Shown here: piece after piece, positions 26,801 through 38,801 of the stretch
Numbering within the stretch: the stretch's first letter is position 1
How the letters are laid out: each line of letters begins with the position of its first letter
Assembly: GCA_028554755.1 (NCBI GenBank)
Contig: JAPTOF010000002.1
Coordinates: 12,263,001 to 12,327,000 of the forward strand
Source of the DNA: Cordia subcordata
Taxonomy: Eukaryota > Streptophyta > Magnoliopsida > Boraginales > Cordiaceae
DNA length: 64,000 nucleotides
Direction: 5' to 3'
Translations under genes and position numbers: made by a program
Notes under the pieces: generated by a model
Databases searched by the model: none
What the model saw: the letters and a program-made list of their open reading frames with translations, nothing else
Told to the model about the DNA's origin: nothing

Positions 26801-29800
26801 CTCACAAGGAAGAGGTACAGGCACAGGCAGAGGTAGAGGTAGGCAACAATATATAGGAGGAGGCAGAGGCAGAAGCTCACAAACTTCTTCGGCTAATTCT
26901 CAAGGAATTCTGCCTAATCCTTCTCAGTCTGCAGCTCAACTCTCTACTACATCAACAGTAACAAAGATTTATTGCCAGATTTGTGAAAAGCCAAATCATA
27001 CTGCAAGAGAGTGTTGGTATAGGTTTGATGTCAGTTATGCAAATCCACAATTGGAGAAGCAAGCATACTCTGCTCAGACTGGACAATCAACACAATCAGA
27101 AACTGCATGGGTTTTGGACACTGGAGCAAACACACAAGTAACCAATGATCTATCCAATCTCTATTCTCATGCTCCTTATCAAGGCAATCAAACTGTCACT
27201 GTTGGTAATGGTTCTCAACTCCCTATCACTAGTATTGGATCTGGTAAGTTGTCTACACCTAATTTCACATATAAGCTCACTAATGTTCTTCATATTCCTC
27301 ATATTTCATCCAATTTGTTATCCATCTCTAAACTCACTCATGATAACAATTGCATAGTCATTTTTAACTCAAAAGTACTCATTTTGGATAACTCTACTCA
27401 TCAGATTCAGTACAGGGGCCCTTGTGAACAAGGTCTTTACAGTTTAGCTTCCATTTCCTCTCTTTTCACTCCCATGTCACCTACACTACTCAGTTGCAGC
27501 TGCAGTTCCAAGAAACCTTCCATCTCTGTTCTCTGGCATCAAAGACTAGGACATCCGCTAAGAAGCTTTACTCTACTTTGTCTTCTCTATTAAATGTAAA
27601 ATTAGAGAGTGACAATTCGGTGTGTAATGCTTGTCTGTATCCAAATCTCATAAGATTCCTTTTTCTTTGTCTCAAATCACACTACTAGGCCTTTTGAGTT
27701 AGTGCACTCTGATGTTTGGGGTCCATCCCCTTTGCCTTCCTGTAAAAACTACAGATACTGTATACTGTTTTTAGATGATTTTACCAGGTTTACTTGATTT
27801 TATCCTCTGAAAAACAAATCTGATGCTTACACTACTTTTCAATTGTTCAATAATATGGTGCATACATAGTTTGATATAAAGATTAAGCTCTTTAGGACTG
27901 ATAATGGCACTGAATATGTTAATTCACAATTTAGTGTTTTTCTTCAATCTTTAGGAGTCTTACATCATACAACCTGTCCGTATACACCTGAACAGAATGG
28001 GAAGGTTGAAAGAAAACATAGGCATCTAGTTGAGACTGCTTTAACACTCATGTATCAAGCTAATCTTCTTAATCACCTTTGGCTTGAGTCATTAGCTACT
28101 GCTAATTACCTCATAAATAGACTGCCTACCAATGTCTTGTCAAATAAGTCACCCTTTGAGTGTCTGTATTCCAAATGTCCAGACTATGATCTTCTCAAAG
28201 TTCTTGGATGCTTGTGTTACCCTTGGTTGAGACCTTACACTAAACATAAGCTTCAGCCAAGATCTGTACCCTGTGTCTTTATTGGATATTGTCCAACTAC
28301 TAAAGGTTATAGGTGCTTGGATACTGATACTAACAGAGTGTACATCTCTAGGCATGTGCAGTTTGTAGAGCATGTTTTTCCTTTTGCACAATTGTAGTAT
28401 TCTTCTGACTATCCTACATTTGACTGGCTTTCATCCACAAGTACCACCGCTTCTTCATCTCCAGTTTGTAACAGTGATCAAACTCTTCCTGCTCAGGTTC
28501 CTTTTCCTTCTCTTATCTGTTCTAATTCTCCTAATCCTACTCAGTCTACATTATCAGAGACTGCCAGTGGTCATGTCCTTTCTTCGGATTCATCATCACT
28601 ATCTCAGCCAAATTCTTCATTCAGTATATCATCTACTAATGAGAATCATTCACAGTCAGTTTTAGAAAATGATTCCAGGACAAGTTCAACATCACTGAAT
28701 TCTTCCTCTTCAACATCTACATCTTCTATTCTTGTTTCTAGGCATCCAATGCTTACTAGATCCAAAACAGGAAGTCTTAAACCTCCTCTCTACAATTTGC
28801 ATACACAAACTACTCCACCAACCACTGAACCAACATCATATAAACAAGCATCTACTTATACTTACTGGATTCAAGCTATGAAAGAGGAGTATGAGGCTTT
28901 ACTAAAGCAGCATACCTGGACTCTGGTTCCTCTCCCTCCTGATAGAGATCCAATTGGTTGCAAATGGGTGTACAGGATCAAGCATAAAGCAAATGGGACT
29001 GTGTCTAGGTACAAAGCAAGGTTGGTTGCAAAAGGTTTTCATCAACAAGAAGGCTTAGACTACAATGAAACATTCAGTCCAGTGGTTAAACCACATTCTA
29101 TAAGAATTGTTCTTACTATGGCTATCACTTTTAAGTGGACCTTAAGGCAATTAGATGTGTCTAATGCCTTTTTACATGGTTCACTGGATGAAGAGGTCTA
29201 TATGGTTTAACCCCAAGGTTTTGAGGACTCTACACATCCAAATTTTGTGTGTAAATTAAACAAATCTCTCTATGGGCTCAAGCAAGCTCCAAGAGCTTGG
29301 TATCAACTGCTTTCTTCTTTTCTTCTTAATCAGGGTTTTGAAGTGAAGTACTTCAGATAACTCTCTCTTCATCTGTAAGACTGATTCTGCAATCACAATC
29401 ATCTTAGTGTATGTAGATGATATAATCATTACTGGTTCTTCTCAACAGGCTATTCATAATCTTATTATAGCAACAGAAATTTGCTATGAAAGACTTGGGT
29501 TCCTTGACTTATTTCTTGGGGATTGAAGTTCATTATTCTTCAAATGGTCTGCTACTGCATCAAAGAAAATATGCTCTTGATCTCCTGCAGAAAGCAGGTA
29601 TGGCTAAGTGTCATTCCACTGGGCTACCTACTATGGCTAAAACTTCTGAGATAGGGCATTCTCAAATTCCATATTCTAATCCTACTCAGTTTAGAAGCCT
29701 AGTAGGAGCACTCCAATATCTCACCATGACAAGGCCAGATATTCAGTTTGCAGTAAATACTTTGTGTTAGTCTATGCATAGTCCTACTCAGCATGATTTT

Positions 29801-32800
29801 TTAGCTTTGAAGAAGCTACTCAGGTTCATTAAAGGTTCTTACTCTCAAGGCATTATTCTTCAGCCTAGTCCTTTCAATCTTTTGGCCGATTCAGATTCAG
29901 ATTGGGCTAGTAGTGCTTTGGACAGGAAATCAACCACTGCTTATTGTATATTTCTAGGCCATAATATCATTTCTTGGACATATAAAAAGCAGCCAACAGT
30001 GGCCAGATCATCTACTGAAGCTGAATACAGGGCCATGGCAATTACTTCAGCAGAAATAAAGTGGCTCACTTATACTTTAAAGGATTTGGGCATATCAGTT
30101 ACTACTCCTACATTGTTTTGTGATAATGCTAGAACTAAGCACATTGAGATTGATTATCATTTTGTTAGAGAACAAGTTCAATCCAAGCAGTTGGCTATAT
30201 CTCACATTTCAACTACAGAACAGGTTTGCAGACTTATTGACTAAGCATTTGTCTAAGTTAGTTTTTCAGCATCTCAAGACCAAGCTTCACATGGCCTACC
30301 CTGCTCAGCTTGAGGGGGGATGATAAGAGAGATTAGTAGTCAGTTTACTTAGTTAATTAGTTTTGTTAACTGTAAGAGTGTAGTATGTCACAGGCAAGTG
30401 ATTTTAGCATTTGTAAGCTAACTGCACAATCAGTTAGTTTGTTAGATGACAGCTGTACTACTTTATAGTTAGTTATAGCTGTTTACTTGCTTCTTACTTG
30501 TCTATATATATAAGATGTAACTGCTACAGATTTGATAAGAAATAACAGATATTTTCATGATTCTAATTCTCTTTAGGGACTACATAACTTGTAGAGATTA
30601 ATCTGAGCATATGGAAAAACAGGATCAATTCTTTGTAGTTTGTCCTTGGGAAAAATGCATTAGGGCATATTAGCATGAGATCACCATGCCGTTAGTTGTC
30701 AAGAAGCTTATCTACCTTTAGTTTTCCCTTCCCTGGTTGACGATCTTATCCATGCACATCAAGGGTCTTATGTACTTGCTGACATGTTTCTCTTGCTTGT
30801 TGATTCTAGATATATAATCACTGGCTCTCAAATATTAAAGATTGGTGCATAAGCAGACAACTTTGGTGGGGACACCGAATACCAGTCTGGTATATTGTTG
30901 GTAAAGATAATGACGCGGATTACATAGTTGCTCGAGATGAAGAAGAAGCTCTTCAAAAAGCTCGTGAGAAATATGGAAAAAGCGTTGAGATATATCAAGA
31001 CCCAGATGTTCTTGACACCTGGTTTTCGAGGTTGGTTGCTGAACTTATAAGATTAACCTATCATTGATTTTCTGAAACTTCTTCCATAAAATTCAACTTA
31101 TGAAAAGCGTTATTCCAGTAGGTGGGTTCAGCACCTTGTCTGCTTTTTTAACTGAGCCTCCTAGACAAATAATTAGTTGATGGCTCTTTCTTTGAGTTTG
31201 TGGTTCCTGATTATACTGTAGATGTAGCGTAAAAACATTCTACAATTTTTTTCTTCTTTCTATGTGAAAGATTTTATCCTGTATTATAAGACATATTTTA
31301 CATTGATGGTTCTGAGCCAATATGTATCGTGTTTGATAACTAAGGGAGAATTCCCCAAATGGTCTCTATTATTTATAAAAAGTGTCAATCTAGTTCTTAT
31401 TGTTTCAAAAGTGACAAAAAAGTGTCAATCTAGTTTTTATTGTTTCAAAAGTGACTCATTTGTCTCAATGTTTGTAAAACAAGTCAATTTGGTCCCTATT
31501 GTCTCTAAAGTAACCATTTTGGTCCTTAATGTTCCCAAAAAGTGTCAATTTCATCCTCATTAAATGTTCACATGACGATCACCTGATCATTTTCAGGGCT
31601 AAAGTAGGGATCAATTAGATCGCTTTTTGAGAACATTCAGGAACAAATGAGTCCTTTTAGAATAATAGGGACCAAAGTGACACTTTCTGAATATATTAGG
31701 GATCAAATAGGTCACTTTTGAAGTAGTAAGGACCAAATTGGCCCTTGTTGTAAACAATAGGGATTATTTGTGTAATTTGTCCGATAACTAACTTAGTACT
31801 TTGATAAGTAGAAAAATAAACAACTAATTGTAAAGTTGATATTGCCTAGGGCATGAGAAAAGATTTCCTATTCTTGTGTGCTCATTCAAACTGCCCTTGG
31901 AATAGAACTAGAAAATTAGTTGATCTCAGCTGGATATTACCTGTATCAAACTTAGTTGCAAGGACTGATGGTTATCAAGTTTTGATAAAGCTGAATTAAA
32001 CTTATAAGTAGATGTGTAGGGATCCATATGGAAGGAGTGGCTAGATACTGATGGAATGTACGAAAAGAAGCTAGAAGCAGAAGTCAGCATATTGGTCTTA
32101 GTGGCGGGTTTAGCTGAATATGAAAGTCTTGGATACTTTGATTGAAGGTAAGAGATAAAGGTAACATATAACAATTAGTGGTTGACACACGTTGTAGATT
32201 GAAATCACACTTACCAATTCATTTTAGAGAAGATAGAGATGTAACAATCAGATTTATGAATGCTTTTAATCTGGAACAATGCCGTGGAGATGTAATGTAG
32301 AGGGAAGCAGTTTAGTGTGGGATGGGGGTTGGGAATTGGTTTGAGAAGGATATTTCTGACTGAGAGATGCTGTCTCAAAGTTTGAAGACATTCAATGCAG
32401 TGAGTGGCATTGGGAACAGCTCTATATCTATCTAGTTATTTGGGAACGCCTATTCCTAGTTTTTCATATTTGCCTATGATTATCCATCATCTCTTTGTGA
32501 GTGGTTCACTCCCAATTCTCTCAGAGTTTATTGTTGCTGAAATATGAGAAGTTGTAATTCAGTTGAAGAGAAATAATGATATCTACTATTTCTGGAATTT
32601 CACAAATTTTGATTAATTATATAGATCTGGTGGGGATGTCTAGTTAAGGAACATAAAGAGTAAGAAACTTAAATTATTTCCAAGATATGATCATACAATC
32701 ACAGTATTCTATGTTAATATTTAAGAACATTTGATGGTTATGTGAAGTTCAGAATTTTCAAGCTTATCTGAAATTTTTCATTGTTGATTTCATATTTTTT

Positions 32801-35800
32801 GGCTTAGTTTCTAGTGCTGACAAAACAGGGAGTGATTACTTATCAGGAAAAGAAAAAGTAAATGTAGTAACCTTTGAAGCTTTAAATTGGATTGCTTGAT
32901 CATTTTGAGTGTGTATATATGTCATAGCCTTTCACATATCTGATTGAACCTATCCTGTTTGCCTCTTTTTTCAGTGGACTATGGCCCTTCAGCACTCTTG
33001 GTTGGCCAGATTTATCAGCAGAGGATTTGCAGCTGTTCTATCCAACATCAATTCTTGAGACTGGGTATCTGCCTCTTCTTCATGCCTTTCTCATGAATCT
33101 GTGGAACTACTGATTTAGTTTAGGAGATTTTCATACTCATCTCTTCTTGACAACAATGAATTTGTTGCTTGTTGTATGCTATTTGACTGGTATGTCGTGC
33201 TGCCCATTGTCAAAACTTTTTGCTTATAGATTACTCAAATAATGTTTCCTTGCTTAATTTTCAAAGGGGAGGAAAAATTACTGTAGGAACTTGGAAGCAA
33301 ATTGTAATGCTGCAAAGTGGAAGAAGGCAATCAAATGTGTGGCAGATGTACCGTGAGGTTTTTATGCTTGGTTTTCTAAAGTTTCCAGGAAAATCAAGAA
33401 TCGAGGAATCTAGTGAGGAGAAAATCTTTTGCAGAGGGAGCTGTTGTTCCTCCACCAAAAGATTGTTGGTAGGTCATCTTAACCAAAGAAGGTAGACTAT
33501 TTTGCATAGGAAACAGCCTGTCAAAGGAGGGTGAAGTCTGAGAGACAGGGATTATATGGAGTATATAGGAGGGTGAAGTCTGAGAGACAGGGATTATATG
33601 TAGTATATAGGAGGGTGAAGTCTGAGAGACAGGGATTATATGTAGTATTCCTGATGCAAAGGGTTGACGAAACTATACACCACCTATTGCTGCAATGTGG
33701 CATTGCAAGATGTTTTTGTTCTTTTGTTAGCTTATGGTTTGATGTTTGATATGCCAAATTCCATCAAGGACTGTTTGCTAAGCTGGACTTTGTACGGAAG
33801 GGAGAGTAGGAAAATTGTATCCTCCAGACTCGTGCATATTTTGGGTGGTGCCAGAAAGTGAAAAAAAGAAGGGAGTTTCGTCAGGTAAGATGATTTGGAG
33901 AGAGATCCTGGGCCCTCAAGTCACTCTTTGGATAACAGAAGCTTAGCCTAATACTGTTTTCTTAAATGTTATTGTTTTCTGTCACATGAGTGTACATATA
34001 GGAGGCGAGATGGCCTCAGTATAGCACTTCCTTACGAAGAGTTTTGCAATGGCCTGCAGCGCCTTGCTGGTTTGTTGGTTAAATTTTACTTGAAAATATG
34101 GTTAAAGCTGGAAAAGGGAGTGGTGGAAGCATTCTTGCTTTAATCACATTGCACCTTTGTCTGGTAAAGAAGAATGATGGGTAACACTCGGAGGAGATAA
34201 ACGAAGCTGTATAATGATATAGTTTTATAGCTCTCAGTCTCCTTTTCTGGGTGTAAATGTGTGTGTATATGTCTGCCTGACCCAACAATATCTCGTGTGT
34301 TATTTTATCTACTCAAACGACTAGTTACATGTTTTCTAGAATATGTTGAATTTGATGCAACTATTGGACTTAGTTTGACCCACATCTGACTCTTACTAGC
34401 TCTATGGGGATATGTAACAATAGGGGTCCATTTTAGGAGTGGATTTAAGAATTTGGACCCACTAGTCAGGGCTCTCATGTTACTAGGCTCGCAGTGGAAC
34501 CTTAAGTCAATTTAATGAGCGAGGACCTTAGGGTATCAACAAATGTTGTGGAATGCCCATACTACATCTTTTATTGGAGTAAAACTCAGGTTGCGTTCGG
34601 GTTAGTTGTCTTGAAAGTTCTTTTTTAAGAAAATGAACTTACAATAGAAATTTGTTTATTTTCTTTCATCATTTTCAGAAAACTGAACTCTAAAATTAGG
34701 GAATACCTAAAAGTACTTTAACTGTTTTCTAACCCAAAAAAAAAGTGAGAAAAATGAAAAGCACAGTTAACAAAATAAAAATATGATTCATATGATTTCA
34801 CCTATCTACCCTTTTAAAATCAAAGCTTCCATTTAGCAGTATATATCTGTCTCTCCATTCTCATCAAGTGTGGCATAAACTGTAGATTCACTTGTTGGAA
34901 AACAGTTTTCACGTTTGCCAATCAAACATGCTTTATGGATTTTAGGAAACCAAAAATGGGAACTGTTTTCTGGAAATTAAAATGGAAATGAGAATTGAGA
35001 AAAGAATTTCAAATCAAAGCAGCCTAAGGTTGTGTGAACATGGCCACAGAGAATGGGAGGGTCATGACCTCCCATCTAACCTTGAACTAGACCCTTGTGT
35101 ATTTCTAGGGACTTGTCTCTAGTACTTGAGATGTGAGTTCAGAAATTTAGTTAGTGGTTTAGGCTCCTACAAATTGTCTGGCTAGTAATCATACTCTGGC
35201 CATTTCAAGCAGTCCTTCCCATTTTATATTTTTCTTTTTCTGTGTAGCCTTTTGTAAAGCCATTGTTTCATCACCAAATTCATATTTTTCCCTTAAATAA
35301 TCTGTTGTGTGATGCTTCTTGCTTTATTTTCTTTCTGGTCACATTTTCTTTTCAGCCTTCTATGTATATAGGTCCCAGTTAATTAAAGAACACTGGATAT
35401 ATGAACAGGCATGACATACTCTTCTTTTGGGTGGCACGAATGGTGATGATGGGAATTGAGTTTACAGGGACTGTTCCTTTTTCAAAGGTCTATCTGCATG
35501 GACTTATTCGTGATTCACAAGTGAGTCAGAAGTGAAACTGAAAACATTTCTTCAGATTATGATGTTGCACTTGTTGTTACTCCTAGACAATGCAGTGCTC
35601 TATACGTTATTTATTTCTTGCACTTACCATCATTTTGTGAATCCATCTCACAAGATTGAGTGAATGAAGATGGTCACAATTCTCACTTGGATTTGTGGTT
35701 TTTGGATCTGTGTGGAAAATGAGCTGTGTGAAAATGTACAAGGAAACTGATCACTAATTTGTTTGTGTAAGCGGGGACAAGCAGAAGACTATACCAACTT

Positions 35801-38770
35801 CGAAATAAACTTCTTCAGGAACATTTTTAACGTTTTATGAAATTCTGAAAAGTATTTTAATAATGCTAGGTAGTTGCCCTTTCCAGCCTTAAAGTTGTAA
35901 TTTCAAATAACAAGGCAGAACAAGGATTGTTCCAAATGGGGACGTCTTTGTATGCATATGACTTTCGCTTATTCTGCATACTTTGCACTTGATGGGACAC
36001 ATGTAGAGACATTGCACCTATATGTCTGTTGATGAACAGAGGACAATGGTACATCAAATAAAACCTGCATGCCTCCCTTGTTCAATAGAAGTGAAGATTC
36101 TATATATAAATTCTCTAAAATGAAATATAATACATGGTTCTTGCAGCAATAGATCACCTTAAAATTAATTGGCCACTCAAATATATTAAAGAATCAGATT
36201 TAATCCTGAATGGCACAAAGTTTCGGTACAAGTAGGAGACGTTCTTCTTAAAATAAAAGTAGGTCCAAGGTGGGATCGCGAGTTGCTTTCTCTAGAAACA
36301 TATCATTTTGGCCCTATTCATGTCTATCGTGGAACACTCAAAATGGACACAACTGTGGAAAGAATATCGTATTTATGAAAAGGTAATTCCCCCCCCTCCA
36401 CCACCAAAAAGAAAAAAAAAAAAAAAAAAAGAATAGCCATTTTTAAATCCTGGCAGTGAAGGCAGTACATGCAATTCTAGATGGTGGTGAACGGATGTAA
36501 ACAGAACCTCAGAAGATAATTGACTTGTACACAGATCAAGAGTGGTTAAGTATTAGGCAGGGAAAATTACGAGGATCTTCTGTTGTCTCCTCTTCCAGCT
36601 ATCTTGGTGATAAATGAAGTCTATGGAAGCCCTTATATACCTTATTCTGTTCTTAAGTTTTTCATCTCTCGCTTACTATCAACTTGATGGAAGCTTAGTT
36701 TTATTTGGTTCCCCTTTGAAGTTGTTCACAACTATTAAAAACCTTTCAAGCTGGCTCAAAATGTTTTATTGTGCTCCTCTGTGTTCTGCGTCTGTAATAC
36801 AACATGATGCGAGATGCGACTGTCAGTTTTCCCACCATATTTTTATGTGTGCATATATACATATACATATTAGTGTTTTGCTAATTTTTCTACGAGAAAA
36901 TTGCATCATTTCTTTAGAGGGTTTCATCTTTTGAGAGGACTGGATGTTGTTCTACTAATGTTCGTCAAAACTATGAAAATCTTGATAAGTTACAAAAATG
37001 TTCAAAGTAGAAGTTTAAGAGTTACCTTTCCGCCATTTAACTTATGATGATGGGGGAATGTCAGATCCTCTGCCATAAACATTATTCAGTGAATTGCTCA
37101 AAATCGAACGCCTTGCTTGATGATTAATTGTAGCAAGAGTTAAATTCCTTGTTGCCCTGGACAGAATTTTCTAGCACGCTTGTTGTTCTTTCTCTATTTT
37201 CTTTCATGTATGTGTTGCAGATCCAATTTGTAATGTTGTTTCAGGGAAGGAAAATGTCCAAAACATTAGGAAATGTCATAGATCCACTGGACACAATCAG
37301 AGAGTACGGGACTGATGCTTTGCGCTTCACTCTTGCTTTAGGAACTGCTGGCCAGGTTTGTCTTGGTCTTGATGACATGAAATGGTGCATCATGGTTCTA
37401 AATCTGTATTTTCTTTGAAATTGTGTGTCAATTACCAGGTCCAGTTCATAAGTAAATGATTTGTTGAAATATCAGTCACTAGATAGTTGCCCTGGTGCAG
37501 GATTTAAATTTATCAATGGAGAGATTGACCTCGAACAAGGCATTCACCAACAAATTATGGAATGCTGGGAAGTTTATACTTCAGAATTTGCCTCCTCAAA
37601 GTGAAATATCAGCTTGGGAAGCTTTGCTGGCCTATGAGGTTAGTTTTTGTTTATTTATTTATTCATTTTCAGCTGTTTGCAATGGAGTGGCAATTGCAAA
37701 GGATTAGATCCAATAGATTTTTGGCTGCATCACCATGTTCTCTTAATACTGAATAATCCTTCAGTTACAAATAAAATGCCCACTAATCCTCCTTGTAATG
37801 TCCTAATCCAAATGTCTGCTTTCCTGTTAGTACAAAGTTTGGCCTTTCTTAAGATTATGAATAGATGCAATATGTATTCAACATATAAATGATTAAAAAA
37901 CAAAAGAAAAAGAGAAGATGGAACATCTTTCTTTCAAGTCCCATACTTCAATTGGCTAACCAAAATGTAACTTGTGATCCCACTTTAAGTCTTTTCTCTT
38001 AGACTGCTATATATTTCCCAAAAATCTTGTATCACACACTGAGCCATGTCAAAAGGGAACAATTGAGTTGGCATGGAGTAAAATATTCGGAGCTTTCCAG
38101 GATGCATCAGGTCATGATTGTCCAGATACAGTGCAGATAGTTGTACTGTGTATGAAGTTGGGTTTGAGGGGTTATGCTTTCTTTTCATTTTATCTTTATA
38201 AGTTTACCATTTTACATGTCCAGATACAGTGCAGATAGTTGTACTGTGTATGAAGTTGGGTTTGAGGGGTTTTGCTTTCTTTTCATTTTATCTTTATAAG
38301 TTTACCATTTTACATTCCCAGTGTGCATCCTCGGCCAGACCCTTACCCCTTTCCATCAGCATGGGGTTGATTTGGTACTTTGGACTCGGCTTGAAGGGCT
38401 GGGTGTGTAACAAGAATTCTCTTGGTTGCCTTGTTTGTTACCCTGTCATCCTTCATTGGGATAGAGTTTGTCCTCTTATGTTCGGCTGCTTTCTGATAAT
38501 CATCCTGACTGTTCAGACTACTTTAAAAAAATAAACCATCCTGACAACATTTAGGCACCATTTACATTAGGGTTACTTCTTGGTTTCATATCTAAGTGGA
38601 GAAAGGACCTGCTGCTATTTCTTGGAAAAAACTTGTGTGTTCTGGAAGGCCTTTCTTTGCATATGTAATTTGGAGTTGATACTTGAGGTTTTGTTCTGAA
38701 TAAATTTAATCTTTTTAAATCTTGCTATATGTTGGGTACAAGTAGCTAATGGAGGGTATTTAGTATCTTC

Positions 38771-38801
<31 letters not shown>

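Larger units (their letters stand above)
25633..30575 (+). mobile_element. Full-length Copia LTR retrotransposon in valyl-tRNA synthetase intron 14
   Basis: 255-bp LTRs at 25633-25887 and 30321-30575 flank 4.4 kb. The 5-bp target duplication GGGAC is perfect (25628-25632 and 30576-30580). The primer site TGGTATCAAGAGC follows the 5' LTR directly; the polypurine tract GCTTGAGGGGGGA directly precedes the 3' LTR. Domain order is gag, protease, integrase, reverse transcriptase, RNase H, which is Copia order. The coding region is broken by several stops and frameshifts. It lies in the same orientation as the host gene, so its LTR signals could in principle end or start host transcripts. Confidence 0.97.

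Noticed and set aside
33526..33649. CRISPR-like array
   Set aside because: The units are head to tail with no unique spacers, only three copies, inside a plant intron.
34590..35030. Possible MITE in synthetase intron 16
   Set aside because: The ends (GTTGCGTTCGGGTTAG and GCAGCCTAAGGTTG) pair only weakly and no target duplication is visible.
36614..36934. 106-codon plus-strand open frame with a hydrophobic start
   Set aside because: It lies in synthetase intron 17, has no recognisable family, and hydrophobic runs are expected from T-rich DNA.
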